From Intestinimonas massiliensis (ex Afouda et al. 2020) (GTDB taxonomy: Bacteria; Bacillota; Clostridia; Oscillospirales; Oscillospiraceae): DNA of 64,000 bases. The notes beneath the pieces were generated by a model. That model was not told where the DNA came from. It worked only from the letters and a program-made list of their open reading frames with translations, and ran no database searches. Position numbers and translations under genes: made by a program. This document shows positions 1 through 9,733 of this stretch, in pieces; within the stretch, counting starts at the first letter, position 1, and each line of letters opens with the position of its first letter. The stretch spans positions 1,506,957-1,570,956 of the forward strand of contig NZ_LN869529.1 of NCBI RefSeq assembly GCF_001244995.1, written 5' to 3'.

Positions 1-2
1 TT

Positions 3-212
3 CTGGAGCTGCTCATCAATCTGGAGCGCATTTCTGACCACTGCTCCAATGTGGCCATGCTGATCCTCCGCTCCACCACCCCCGCCAAGGAAAACCTACC
101 TGACAACCACACCTACCTCAAGTATCTCCACTCCGGCGCCTCAGCCGAGTTTGAAAAGCTCTTCGCCCAGTATCAGGAGCAGTATTACGCCCCCATTCGC
201 AAGGAGGCGTGA
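3..212 (+). CDS. Na/Pi cotransporter-type protein, C-terminal PhoU-like part (5' end outside window)
   Basis: Only the last 69 residues lie in the window. The reading frame is open from the left edge to a TGA at 210-212. The segment contains NLERISDHCSN, a helix typical of PhoU-like domains that follow the membrane part of Na+/phosphate cotransporters (NptA/YjbB family). It also resembles stand-alone PhoU, so the full gene could be either. A strong terminator follows directly. The missing upstream sequence decides whether membrane helices precede it. Confidence 0.6.
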   Translation: MELLINLERISDHCSNVAMLILRSTTPAKENLPDNHTYLKYLHSGASAEFEKLFAQYQEQYYAPIRKEA

Positions 213-220
213 AGACACAC

Positions 221-260
221 AAAAAAGCGGCGCCCGGCAGTAGCCGGGCGCCGCTTTTTT
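221..260. terminator. Rho-independent terminator, bidirectional
   Basis: A run of A, a GC-rich stem (GCGGCGCCCGGC pairing with GCCGGGCGCCGC, loop AGTA) and a run of T form a symmetric hairpin between the convergent genes ending at 212 and 266. It can stop transcription from both sides. Confidence 0.9.
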
Positions 261-265
261 CCCAA

Positions 266-1045
266 TCACATGAGCTTGACGGTGAAGTAGACTGCCAGTA
301 CGAAGATCCAAGCCACCAGTGCGAACATCAGGTAGTAGGCCGCCGCAGCGCCCAGGATCAAAGCCGCCGCCAGGGCCGCCGCCACCACGGCACAACTGAC
401 ATAGAACAGGGCGTAATTGGCACCGTGGCCCAGGACCCGGATACGCTTTTCCCCGCGCTTGAGCATTCCCTCCGCCTGCTGGAGCCGCCGGGCCAGCAGC
501 ACCGCCGCCACCAGTATCACCGCCACCACGGCGAAATAGCCATAGACCACCACTGCGTGGCCGCCGCCCGCCTTGCGGAAGAGCCAAAGCCCGACCAGGC
601 CCAGTGCCGATAAAACGGTGATGGCAAAAAATTCCCGCTGGTAGAGGTAATACACCAGCGCCAGCACCGCCACGGCCGGGACCAGGGTACACATGAGCTG
701 GATGCCGGCCCCCTTGAATCGGAACGCCGCCAGGCATCCCAGAGCCAGAGCTCCGAAAACGCCGGTCAGCAGCCCGGGGATCAGGCCGCTCCGCTTCTTT
801 TTCAACCCTGTATACAGCCAGACCGCGCAGACCACCGTCAGCACCGCCAGCGCTGCAATCATCACGGGCAGGGCCTTATGGATGTTGCTCATGAGCGTGA
901 TGCCGCTGACGTTATAATTGATATAATAGCGGTTAAGCAGCAGCAGCAGGAGTTCAACGACCACTGCCCCGCCAAACCAGATCAGGGTCCGGTTCAGGAC
1001 GACATCCTCCTTCTGGTTCCGCGCCGCTTGCTTCTGTTTATCCAT
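266..1045 (-). CDS. Hypothetical multi-pass membrane protein
   Basis: This 259-residue protein is not assigned to a family. It has a short charged N-terminus (about 20 residues, Lys/Arg/Asp rich), then about seven hydrophobic segments separated by short loops, including a KKKR loop near residue 83 and a basic stretch near residue 195 (KRGEKR), and it ends soon after the last helix. The ATG at 1043-1045 is preceded by AGGAGA at good spacing. The gene is monocistronic, with its own promoter at 1103-1131 and a shared terminator at 221-260. A role in the membrane is all that can be said. Confidence 0.75.
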   Translation of the reverse strand: MDKQKQAARNQKEDVVLNRTLIWFGGAVVVELLLLLLNRYYINYNVSGITLMSNIHKALPVMIAALAVLTVVCAVWLYTGLKKKRSGLIPGLLTGVFGALALGCLAAFRFKGAGIQLMCTLVPAVAVLALVYYLYQREFFAITVLSALGLVGLWLFRKAGGGHAVVVYGYFAVVAVILVAAVLLARRLQQAEGMLKRGEKRIRVLGHGANYALFYVSCAVVAAALAAALILGAAAAYYLMFALVAWIFVLAVYFTVKLM

Positions 1046-1102
1046 GGGTTCATCTCCTAGTCGCTTTCGTCCGGCGCATACCGCACCAGTCTAACAGGCA
1101 GT

Positions 1103-1131
1103 ATTTTATCAGAATTTGCCCTGTTTTGCAA
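1103..1131 (-). promoter_or_regulatory. Promoter for the membrane protein at 266-1045
   Basis: On the minus strand, TTGCAA (1126-1131) and TAAAAT (1103-1108) are separated by exactly 17 bp, about 60 bp upstream of the ATG. Confidence 0.65.
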
Positions 1132-1181
1132 CTAGAAAATACTTACCGCTCCCGGCGCCAGTTCCTTCCTGTCATCGGAGC

Positions 1182-1210
1182 TTTTCAAGCGCGCCGCTTC
1201 GTGATACAAT
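1182..1210 (+). promoter_or_regulatory. Candidate promoter for the NusG-II / Gx transporter pair
   Basis: TTTTCA (1182-1187), 17 bp, TACAAT (1205-1210), about 64 bp before the ATG at 1274. The -35 is weak and the -10 is good. Confidence 0.45.
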
Positions 1211-1273
1211 AAAAAAGTCTATGATCCCGGCTTTACCGGGGTCAAATTGTGGATTTTGATGTGAGGCATACCG

Positions 1274-1687
1274 ATGAAACACGCTGGAACTCCCCCCGCG
1301 GCTATCCGTGTCCGCCCCACCCCCTGGGACGGCCTTGTGGCGCTGGCCGTGGCGGCCTTCGCGCTTCTCCTGCTCTATCTTTTTCGTCCGGCCCCTGGAA
1401 ACTTTTTGACCGCCACAGTCGTCTTAAATAACGAGGTCATCGCCCAATACCCCCTCTCTTCCCTGTCCGAACCCGTCACCCTGTACCTGGAGGAGCTGGA
1501 CTATCCCCTCACGATTCAGGCGGAGCGGGGCCGCATCCGGATCTCAGAGAGCTCTTGCCCCGGCGAGGACTGCGTCCACACCGGCTGGGTGTCGGTTTCC
1601 GGCGGGCAGATCGTCTGCCTGCCCAACCGCCTCATCATCTCCGTCACCGGCTCGGAGGCCCCGGCCGTGGACGGCGTGACCGGTTAG
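1274..1687 (+). CDS. NusG domain II-containing protein
   Basis: This 137-residue protein has one N-terminal membrane helix (about residues 15-35) followed by an extracytoplasmic beta-rich domain of the NusG_II family. That family is recognised by the SSCPGEDCVHTGW segment with two Cys and by a closing IVCLPNRLII strand. These small proteins are commonly encoded directly before a Gx transporter (heptaprenyl diphosphate synthase component I-like), as here, where the next ATG is 11 bp after the stop. The biochemical role is unknown. The ATG at 1274 has an AGG-type ribosome site at about 1264; an overlapping frame from 1249 lacks family similarity. Confidence 0.85.
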   Translation: MKHAGTPPAAIRVRPTPWDGLVALAVAAFALLLLYLFRPAPGNFLTATVVLNNEVIAQYPLSSLSEPVTLYLEELDYPLTIQAERGRIRISESSCPGEDCVHTGWVSVSGGQIVCLPNRLIISVTGSEAPAVDGVTG

Positions 1688-1698
1688 GAGGGCCCGTG

Positions 1699-2223
1699 AT
1701 GTATCCTGCTTCCGCCCTTTCCACGCGCCGCCTCACCCGCTGCGCGGTCCTGACCGCCCTGGCCCTGGCCCTGTCGGTAACCGAGGGGCTCTTCCCCCTC
1801 ACCGTGCTGGTGCCCCTGCCCGGCCTGCGGCTGGGTCTGGCCAATCTGGTCACCATCTACGCCCTGTGCACCATGTCCGGCCGGGAGGCCCTGCTCATCT
1901 TGGTGGCCCGGTGCCTGCTGGGCGCGCTGGTGGGCGGTAATCTCTCCGCCCTGGCCTTCTCCCTGGGCGGCGGGCTGCTGGCCTTTGGGGTCATGTGGCT
2001 GCTGGTCCGCTGCCGCCGTCTGTCCCTCTTCGGCGTCTGCATTGCCGGCGCCGCCGCCCACAACACCGGCCAGGTCCTGGCCGCCATGGCCGTGCTGGCC
2101 TCTCCCGCCCTGCTGGTCTACCTGGCTCCCCTACTGCTGGCCTCCCTGGTCACCGGAGCCGTCACCGGCGCGGCCTCCATTCTGCTGGTCCGAAGGGTCC
2201 CGCCCCCCGACGGAAAACCTTAA
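1699..2223 (+). CDS. Gx transporter family membrane protein (Hpre_diP_synt_I-like)
   Basis: A 174-residue, very hydrophobic protein with about five membrane helices. It belongs to the family once called heptaprenyl diphosphate synthase component I and now grouped with S-component-like 'Gx transporters': TALALALSVTEGLFPL, then LRLGLANLVTIYAL, where the Gly-rich amphipathic turn is characteristic. The start is set at the ATG at 1699 because AGGAGG lies at 1686-1691; the frame is open further upstream but without a family match. It is coupled with the NusG-II protein before it. The substrate is unknown and probably a small molecule. Confidence 0.85.
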   Translation: MYPASALSTRRLTRCAVLTALALALSVTEGLFPLTVLVPLPGLRLGLANLVTIYALCTMSGREALLILVARCLLGALVGGNLSALAFSLGGGLLAFGVMWLLVRCRRLSLFGVCIAGAAAHNTGQVLAAMAVLASPALLVYLAPLLLASLVTGAVTGAASILLVRRVPPPDGKP

Positions 2224-2313
2224 TCTTTTTGTCATTTCTTTGTGATGCATGTTACCGCCCGTTTCCTGTAAGATAACAGGGACAGAGATCGAACGCTAGG
2301 AGGAACCCCGCCC

Positions 2314-3603
2314 ATGTGCATGAGAACAAACCTGAAACGACTGTTGGCCCTGACACTGACCCTGACGCTGTTCACACCGCTGGCCGCCTGCAAGAAAGCC
2401 CCGCCCGCCGGCAGCGGTACACCGGACACCCCGCCCGTCTCCGCAACCCCGGAGCCCACCGCCTCCGCCGAATCTTCCCCAACCCCCGCCGCGGACCCCT
2501 ACGACGCCGTCAGGACCTACTGGTCTGAGGACCAGCTCACACAGTCCTGGGGCCCGGACCAGGTGGTGGAGCACCTGTTCTTCCACCCCATCATCGCCTA
2601 TCCCCAGTACGCCTTCCATGAGAGCCCTCTGCCCGAATCCCAGCGCATCGGTCTGGACGACTGGATGGTGACGGTAGACGAGTACAACAAGATTTTGCAG
2701 AGCGTCTATGACAAGGGCTATATTCTGGTGGCCATGGAGGACGTCTGGAGCGAGGTCACCGACGAGAGCGGTACCCATATGGTCCGCAACACGCTCCGGC
2801 TCCCCGAGGGGAAAAAACCTCTGATCATCTCCTTTGACGACGTGAACTACTATGAGTATATGCTGGAGGGGGGCTTTACCTCCAAGCTGGTGGTGGGGGA
2901 CGACGGCCAGATCTGGGCCGAGTGCACCGACCCCTACACCAAGGAGACCTTCCTCACTCAGGACCTGGACGCCACCACCATCCTGGACCAGTTTATCCTG
3001 GAGCACCCCGACTTCTCCCTCAACGGAGCCAAGGCCATCTTCTCTCTCACCGGCTACCAGGGCATCCTGGGCTATCGGACCCAGAACGACCGGGACATCA
3101 AGGCCGACGACCCGCGCCGGGCGGAGTTTGAGGCCTACCGCCAGAGTGAGATCGACGCGGTGATGCCGGTGATCCAGCGTCTGAAGGAGACCGGCTGGAC
3201 CTTCGGCAGCCACACCTGGGGGCATATCAACCTGTCCGCCAAGTCCATGGAGGTGGTCAAGACCGACACCGAGCGCTGGGCCGAGGAGGTGGGCAGCCTG
3301 GTGGGCCCCACCAGCATCCTGTTCTATCCCCACGGGGCGCGGCCCGACGGGGACAACGACGTAACCCAGACCGGCCCCATGTTCCAGTACCTCCAGAGCA
3401 TGGGCTTCCGGGTCTTCGCTTCGGTGGGTGTCGAGTCCTACTCCAAGATCAAGACGGACATCTCCGCCGTCATCTGCGACCGGCTTCACCCCGACGGCAA
3501 GACCCTACGCAGCGGCCGGGAGCGGGAGCGGTATCTCCAGTTCTACGACGCCAAGGACATCATCGACCTGGGTGTGCGCCCCGACCTGGGGGTCACCTGG
3601 TAA
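2314..3603 (+). CDS. Polysaccharide deacetylase family lipoprotein
   Basis: A 429-residue secreted enzyme. A lipoprotein signal (MCMRTNLKRLLAL..., lipobox ending LAAC at about residue 28) is followed by a Pro/Thr/Ser-rich linker to about residue 68 and a NodB-type deacetylase domain. Family motifs visible are FDDVNYYEYM (the Asp-Asp pair) and SHTWGH (the His-x3-His zinc site). A roughly 60-residue insertion after the first motif is larger than in minimal NodB domains. It probably removes acetyl groups from peptidoglycan or another surface glycan. The start at 2314 is set by AGGAGG at 2298-2303; the ATG at 2320 is an alternative. Confidence 0.88.
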   Translation: MCMRTNLKRLLALTLTLTLFTPLAACKKAPPAGSGTPDTPPVSATPEPTASAESSPTPAADPYDAVRTYWSEDQLTQSWGPDQVVEHLFFHPIIAYPQYAFHESPLPESQRIGLDDWMVTVDEYNKILQSVYDKGYILVAMEDVWSEVTDESGTHMVRNTLRLPEGKKPLIISFDDVNYYEYMLEGGFTSKLVVGDDGQIWAECTDPYTKETFLTQDLDATTILDQFILEHPDFSLNGAKAIFSLTGYQGILGYRTQNDRDIKADDPRRAEFEAYRQSEIDAVMPVIQRLKETGWTFGSHTWGHINLSAKSMEVVKTDTERWAEEVGSLVGPTSILFYPHGARPDGDNDVTQTGPMFQYLQSMGFRVFASVGVESYSKIKTDISAVICDRLHPDGKTLRSGRERERYLQFYDAKDIIDLGVRPDLGVTW

Positions 3604-3612
3604 ACCTGTGAT

Positions 3613-3655
3613 GCGAAAAGGGCCCGCGCTCCATTGCGAGCGCGGGCCCTTCGTG
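3613..3655. terminator. Bidirectional terminator hairpin
   Basis: GGGCCCGCGCT (3620-3630) pairs with AGCGCGGGCCC (3639-3649). The hairpin lies between the convergent deacetylase gene and ackA, with AAAA on the left and TTCG on the right. Confidence 0.75.
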
Positions 3656-3668
3656 GTTCCTGTGCAGT

Positions 3669-4865
3669 TTACTTGCCTACGATCTCGGCGGTATCCATGG
3701 CGATCATGAGCTCCTCGTCGGTGGGGATGAGCAGCACCTTCACCTTGGAGTCGGCGGCGGAGACCACCGCCTCGTGGCCGCGGGTGTTGTTGGCCTCGGC
3801 GTCCATCTTCACGCCCATGAACTCCAGGCCGGAGGCGATGGCCATCCGGGTGACGGCGTCGTTCTCGCCCACGCCGGCGGTGAACACGATGGCGTCCACC
3901 CCGCCCATGGCGGCGGCGTAAGCGCCCACCAGCTTCTTCACGCTGTACTGGAAGGAGTCCAGGGCGAGCTGGGCGCGGTCGTTGCCGGCCTTGGCGGCCT
4001 CCTCCAGGTCGCGGAAGTCGGAGGATACGCCGGAGATGCCCAGCACGCCGGACTTCTTGTTCAGCACGTTCAGCATCTCCTTGATGTCCATGCCGTACTT
4101 GTTCATCAGGTACTCCAGAATGCCGGCGTCCAGGTCGCCGGAGCGGGTGCCCATCGGCACGCCGGCCAGGGGGGTGAAGCCCATGGAGGTATCCACGCTC
4201 CTGCCGCCGTCGATGGCGCTGACGGAAGAGCCGTTGCCCAGGTGGCAGGTGATGATCTTCAGCTCCTCAATGGGCTTGCCCAGCAGGGCGGCGGCCCGGG
4301 CGGAGACATAGCGGTGCGAGGTGCCGTGGAAGCCGTAGCGGCGGACCTTGTCCTTCTCATAATACTCGTAGGGCAGGGCATAAATATAGCTCCTGGCGGG
4401 CATCGTCTGATGGAAGGCGGTGTCGAACACGGCCACCATGGGAGTGGAGGGCATAACGGCCTGGCAGGCCTTGATGCCGGTGATGTTGGCGGGATTGTGC
4501 AGGGGGGCCAGAGGGATGCACTCCTCCAGAGCGGCCATCACGTCGGCGTCGATCCGGGCGGAGGCGGCAAACTTCTCGCCGCCGTGGACCACCCGGTGGC
4601 CCACCGCGTCGATCTCGGACATACTCCGGATCACGCCGTGCTCGGCGGAGGTCAGGGCGTCCAGCACGGACTGGATGGCCTCGGCGTGGGTGGGCATGGC
4701 AATCTCAAACTCCAGCTTCAGGTCCTTGGCGGGGACCTTGTGGGTCAGGCGGCCGTCGATGCCGATGCGCTCACACAGGCCCTTGGCCAGCACCGTCCGG
4801 GTGTCGGTGTCCATGAGCTGGTACTTCAGAGAGGAACTGCCCGCATTGATGACGAGGACTTTCAT
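3669..4865 (-). CDS. ackA: Acetate kinase
   Basis: A 398-residue enzyme converting acetyl phosphate and ADP to acetate and ATP, the ATP-yielding end step of acetate fermentation; cytoplasmic. The N-terminus [17 protein letters not shown] is the family signature. Further conserved parts are [33 protein letters not shown] and FTAGVGEN (ASKHA-fold phosphate and adenosine sites). The length equals that of typical AckA. No phosphotransacetylase gene is adjacent. The gene is divergent from tmcAL, which consumes acetate. The ATG at 4863-4865 is preceded by AAGGAG. Confidence 0.98.
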   Translation of the reverse strand: MKVLVINAGSSSLKYQLMDTDTRTVLAKGLCERIGIDGRLTHKVPAKDLKLEFEIAMPTHAEAIQSVLDALTSAEHGVIRSMSEIDAVGHRVVHGGEKFAASARIDADVMAALEECIPLAPLHNPANITGIKACQAVMPSTPMVAVFDTAFHQTMPARSYIYALPYEYYEKDKVRRYGFHGTSHRYVSARAAALLGKPIEELKIITCHLGNGSSVSAIDGGRSVDTSMGFTPLAGVPMGTRSGDLDAGILEYLMNKYGMDIKEMLNVLNKKSGVLGISGVSSDFRDLEEAAKAGNDRAQLALDSFQYSVKKLVGAYAAAMGGVDAIVFTAGVGENDAVTRMAIASGLEFMGVKMDAEANNTRGHEAVVSAADSKVKVLLIPTDEELMIAMDTAEIVGK

Positions 4866-4886
4866 GTTACTATCCGCTCCTTAATT

Positions 4887-4914
4887 TGTATAGTTTGGGC
4901 TTCGGCCCTTGCAG
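4887..4914 (-). promoter_or_regulatory. Candidate ackA promoter
   Basis: Minus strand CTGCAA (4909-4914), 16 bp, TATACA (4887-4892), just upstream of the AAGGAG site. The spacer contains a small palindrome, GGGC-CGAA-GCCC. Confidence 0.5.
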
Positions 4915-5024
4915 AATCGTTCCGGTTCCGCTAAAATTGCAAGTATATTCTAGACCATTCCGCTGGAAAGAACAACCCACTTTTTCGATGAAATTCAAAA
5001 AAATCTACACTTTTGGGGGCTGAC

Positions 5025-6191
5025 ATGAACATCTCCGGCATTATTGCTGAATACAATCCCTTCCATTCCGGCCATGCCCGGCAGATTGCTGAGACCCGCC
5101 GGCTGCTGGGTGAGGACGCCGCCGTGGTCTGCGCCATGAGCGGAAACTGGGTCCAGCGGGCCGACTGCGCCATCGCTGACAAGTGGACCCGGGCGGCCGT
5201 GGCCCTAAAGGGCGGCGCCGACCTGGTGCTGGAGCTGCCCACCCCCTGGGCGATCTCCTCCGCGGAGCGCTTCGCCCGGGGTGCGGTGGAGGTCCTCTCC
5301 GCCGCCGGAGTGGTGAGCCATCTCTCGTTCGGCAGCGAGTCCGGCTCGCTGGAGGAGCTTCGGGCCGCCGCCGTCTGTCTGGACTCCCAAGCCTACCCCT
5401 CCGCCCTGCGCCGCGCCCTCGACCAGGGGCTCCCCTTCCCCGCCGCCCGGCAGGAGGCCGTCCGCGCCCTCATCGGCCCGGCGGCCGACGTTCTCTCCGC
5501 CCCCAACAACAACCTGGCGGTGGAATACCTGCGGGCCCTGCCCGGCTCCATGGAGGCCGTCGCCATCCCCCGGACCGGGGCGGGCCACGATCAAGCTCCG
5601 GCGGCGGGCTTTGCCTCGGCAAGCTGGCTGCGGGGCCGGCTCCGCGCCGGGTACCCCGATGCCGCCGCCCCCTATCTCACCGGCCCCTGGACCTGGGAGA
5701 CCGCCGACCTGGTCCGCTGTGAGCGGGCCATCCTGGCCCGACTCCGCTCCATGACTCTGGAACAGGCCGAGGCTCTGCCCGACAGCGGCGACGGCCTGGC
5801 CGCCCGGCTGCTGGCGGCCGGAAAGGCCGCCACCACCCTGGAGGAGGTCTACGCCCTGACCAAGACCCGCCGGTACACCCACGCCCGGGTCCGGCGGCTG
5901 GTGCTCTGGGCCTTTCTGGGCCTCACCGCCGCCGACCGCCCGGAGCATGTCCCCTATCTGCGGGTGCTGGGCTTCAACGACCGCGGCCGGGCGGTGCTGC
6001 GGGAGATGTGGAAACATGCCCGGCTGCCCATCCTCACCAAGCCCGCCCACGTCCGCACCCTCTCCCCCGCCGCCCGGCGGCTTTTCGAGCTGGAGGACCG
6101 CTGCACCGACCTCTACGGCCTGTGCCTGCCCACAGCGGCTCCCGGCGGCCGCGAGTGGACGACAAATCCCGCCATTTTGCCCGTCAAATGA
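5025..6191 (+). CDS. tmcAL: tRNA(Met) cytidine acetate ligase (TmcAL / YlbM family)
   Basis: A 388-residue enzyme that uses ATP and acetate to make acetyl-AMP and acetylates the wobble cytidine (ac4C34) of elongator tRNA(Met). The nucleotidyltransferase-like N-terminus GIIAEYNPFHSGHARQI carries the HxGH-type signature. MSGNWVQRADCAI and SAPNNNLAVEYLRAL are further family motifs, and a roughly 190-residue helical C-terminus follows. I chose the ATG at 5025; a TTG at 5013 in frame is possible but has a poorer fit. The location beside acetate kinase is notable because free acetate is its substrate. Confidence 0.9.
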   Translation: MNISGIIAEYNPFHSGHARQIAETRRLLGEDAAVVCAMSGNWVQRADCAIADKWTRAAVALKGGADLVLELPTPWAISSAERFARGAVEVLSAAGVVSHLSFGSESGSLEELRAAAVCLDSQAYPSALRRALDQGLPFPAARQEAVRALIGPAADVLSAPNNNLAVEYLRALPGSMEAVAIPRTGAGHDQAPAAGFASASWLRGRLRAGYPDAAAPYLTGPWTWETADLVRCERAILARLRSMTLEQAEALPDSGDGLAARLLAAGKAATTLEEVYALTKTRRYTHARVRRLVLWAFLGLTAADRPEHVPYLRVLGFNDRGRAVLREMWKHARLPILTKPAHVRTLSPAARRLFELEDRCTDLYGLCLPTAAPGGREWTTNPAILPVK

Positions 6192-6271
6192 ACTATGCAT
6201 CTTCCTTTGCTGCATCGGATGCGGCATTCTTCCGCCATATGAGAAAAATTCTGCAAGTTTCCATTTTTTTG

Positions 6272-7773
<1,502 letters not shown>

Positions 7774-7783
7774 ACAGCCTGTC

Positions 7784-7924
7784 GGTGACCGGGGCCCCAT
7801 CGCGGATGGGGCGGCGCGCAGCGCCGTCAAGCGTCCTGCACAGCAGGACCTTGGCGCAGGGCGAATTCATTTCGCCCGAGCAGGTCAGACCGGGTCCCCA
7901 AAGTGCCTATGCGCTTTGGGCCAT
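7784..7924 (+). repeat. Five-hairpin structured element, copy A1
   Basis: Stems in order: GCCCCATC/GATGGGGC (7794-7812); GGCGC/GCGCC (7813-7825); GTCCTGC/GCAGGAC (7833-7849), which can be extended by CAAG/CTTG with a bulged C; GGGCGAA/TTCGCCC with loop TTCAT (7859-7877); CCCAAAGTGC/GCGCTTTGGG (7897-7920, one wobble). The linkers CAAGC, CTTGGCGCA and GAG are shared with the copy at 40939-41104. No protein is encoded. Confidence 0.85.
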
Positions 7925-7970
7925 GCCGACGCCATGATCTGGCAGGGCGTCAGCTACTAAACAGCCCGTC

Positions 7971-8111
7971 GGCGACCGGGGCCCCATCGCGGATGGGGCG
8001 GCGCGCAGCGCCGTCAAGCGTCCTGCACAGCAGGACCTTGGCGCAGGGCGAATTCATTTCGCCCGAGCAGGTCAGACCGGGTCCCCAAAGTGCCTATGCG
8101 CTTGGGGCCAT
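7971..8111 (+). repeat. Five-hairpin structured element, copy A2
   Basis: This copy differs from A1 at only two positions (T to C at 7973; T to G in the last stem, which weakens one pair). It is flanked by the second and third copies of the 46-bp gdhA-end repeat. Near identity points to recent tandem duplication. Confidence 0.85.
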
Positions 8112-8212
8112 GCCGACGCTATGATCTGGCAGGGCGTCAGCTACTAAACAGCCCGTCATGCCTGCTCCGTCCGGGTCGCAGCGGCCGGGAATTTCAACTG
8201 AATCTATATCTA

Positions 8213-8250
8213 ATGGGTCTCCAGGCCGCTGCCGCGGCCTGGAGACCCAT
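8213..8250 (+). terminator. Probable transcription terminator after gdhA and its repeats
   Basis: A perfect 17-bp stem, 8213-8229 with 8234-8250, loop TGCC. The following bases (CTCGTTCTG) are only moderately T-rich, so termination may be partial or the hairpin may serve another role. Confidence 0.6.
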
Positions 8251-8292
8251 CTCGTTCTGCCGCCAAGGCAAAACTTTTCGGCGTTTTTGCCC

Positions 8293-8321
8293 TTGCATTC
8301 CATTCGGGAATGGTCTAGAAT
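8293..8321 (+). promoter_or_regulatory. Promoter of the cation:proton antiporter gene, with palindromic spacer
   Basis: TTGCAT (8293-8298), 17 bp, TAGAAT (8316-8321). The spacer contains the inverted repeat CCATTC-GG-GAATGG, a possible operator. Confidence 0.65.
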
Positions 8322-8348
8322 GAGTCCCTCAACAAAGGGGGTAATCGC

Positions 8349-9629
8349 ATGGATTCCTATCTGTTCCTGGTCCAGCTTTCGGCCATCCTCCTGTGCACAA
8401 AGCTGCTGGGCATCCTCACCAAACGGGTGTCCCTACCGCAGGTGGTAGGCGCCCTGATCGCCGGTCTTCTCCTTGGCCCCGCCTGCTTTGGCCTCATTCC
8501 CGACACCGCCTTCCTCGACGAGGTGGCGGAGCTGGGCGTGATCACTCTGATGTTCACCGCCGGGATGGAAACCGACCTGGACGGCCTGAAGCGTGCTGGA
8601 AAAGCCGCCTTTATCATTGCCCTCATCGGCGTTCTCCTCCCCTTGGTGATGGGGTTTGCCGCGGCCGCACTCTTTAATCGCGGTGAGTTCCTTCAGAATC
8701 TGTTCATCGGCGTGGTCCTGACCGCTACCTCGGTCAGCATCACGGTCGAAACCCTGAAGGAACTGGGCAAGCTCTCCACCCGTTCGGGCAATGCCATCCT
8801 GGGCGCGGCCCTGATTGACGACGTGCTGGGCATCGTGGCCCTCACCATTGTCACCTCCCTGTCCGGCAAAGGGGGCGGCCTGGGCCTGGTGCTTCTGAAA
8901 ATCGCGCTCTTTTTTGCCCTGAGCGTTCTGGTGGGCTTTGTGCTCCACCGTCTGATCAGTCTCTGGTTCTCCCGCTGGAACCGCGACAAACGCCGGTTCC
9001 TGATCGTGGCTTTTGCCTTGTGCCTCCTCTATGCCTATCTGTCCGAGGTCTATTTCGGCGTGGCCGATATCACCGGGGCCTACATTATGGGGATCATCTT
9101 TGCTAACACGCCCAGAGTCACCTATCTACAGGACCGCTTCGACACGCTGTCCTGTATGCTGCTCTCCCCTGTCTTCTTCGCCAGCATCGGCTTGAAGGTG
9201 GCGCTGCCCGAGATGAGCGCTTCCATCGTCCTCTTCGCCCTACTTCTGGTCCTGGTGGCCCTGGTGAGCAAGGTGGTGGGCTGCGGCCTGGGCGCCCGGC
9301 TGTGCGGATACTCCACCAAGGATTCCCTCCAGGTGGGCGTCGGCATGATTTCCCGGGGCGAGGTGGCTCTGATCGTGGCAAACAAAGGCATCTCCTCGGG
9401 ACTGATGAAGGAGGACTTCTTCGGCCCGGTGGTACTGGTCGTCATCGCCACCACCGTCATCACGCCCATTCTTCTGAAGCTCGTCTACCGGGGCAGCAAA
9501 AACGACTACTCCGACCTGGAGGAGAGCGCGCTGCTCGACCGCTACGAGGACGCCTCGTCCTATGATAAGGCCTCGCAGATGCTGCTGGAGGACCACGTCA
9601 ACCTGCTTCCTCCAAAGGAGAAAAAGTAA
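8349..9629 (+). CDS. Cation:proton antiporter (CPA2 / KefB-type membrane domain)
   Basis: A 426-residue integral membrane protein with about 12 hydrophobic segments. Family features are VSLPQVVGALIAGLLLGP near residue 30, LGVITLMFTAGMETDL in the fourth helix region and GAALIDDVLGI (the conserved Asp of the ion site), with a short acidic cytoplasmic tail of about 45 residues and no attached RCK/TrkA domain. It likely exchanges Na+ or K+ for protons in pH or salt homeostasis; the ion is not certain. The ATG at 8349 follows a GGGGG ribosome site. It has its own promoter and terminator. Confidence 0.9.
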   Translation: MDSYLFLVQLSAILLCTKLLGILTKRVSLPQVVGALIAGLLLGPACFGLIPDTAFLDEVAELGVITLMFTAGMETDLDGLKRAGKAAFIIALIGVLLPLVMGFAAAALFNRGEFLQNLFIGVVLTATSVSITVETLKELGKLSTRSGNAILGAALIDDVLGIVALTIVTSLSGKGGGLGLVLLKIALFFALSVLVGFVLHRLISLWFSRWNRDKRRFLIVAFALCLLYAYLSEVYFGVADITGAYIMGIIFANTPRVTYLQDRFDTLSCMLLSPVFFASIGLKVALPEMSASIVLFALLLVLVALVSKVVGCGLGARLCGYSTKDSLQVGVGMISRGEVALIVANKGISSGLMKEDFFGPVVLVVIATTVITPILLKLVYRGSKNDYSDLEESALLDRYEDASSYDKASQMLLEDHVNLLPPKEKK

Positions 9630-9640
9630 TCCAAAGGCAC

Positions 9641-9675
9641 GGGAGCCGCCGCAAGGCGGCTCCCACTCCTTTTTT
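9641..9675 (+). terminator. Rho-independent terminator
   Basis: GGGAGCCGCC-GCAA-GGCGGCTCCC followed by a T-rich run; ends the antiporter transcript. Confidence 0.85.
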
Positions 9676-9710
9676 ATCCGGACGGACTGTTCCCCCGCCC
9701 ATTTTTCTGG

Positions 9711-9716
9711 TATACT
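9711..9716 (+). promoter_or_regulatory. Extended -10 promoter for the flavoprotein gene
   Basis: TGG followed by TATACT (extended -10), with no clear -35; 18 bp upstream of the ATG at 9734. Confidence 0.45.
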
Positions 9717-9733
9717 ACCTCTCAGGTGATAAC

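Noticed and set aside
3774-4934. Very long open frames antisense to ackA, gdhA, glnS, malQ and the mur genes
   Set aside because: In GC-rich DNA the frame opposite a conserved gene often lacks stops. These translations are Gly/His/Val- or Arg/Pro-rich without domains, while the sense strand encodes clear enzymes.
6205-6225. Shared GCATCGGATGC sequence at about 6212 and 45765
   Set aside because: A short palindromic match in two intergenic places with different surroundings; not enough to claim a repeat family.
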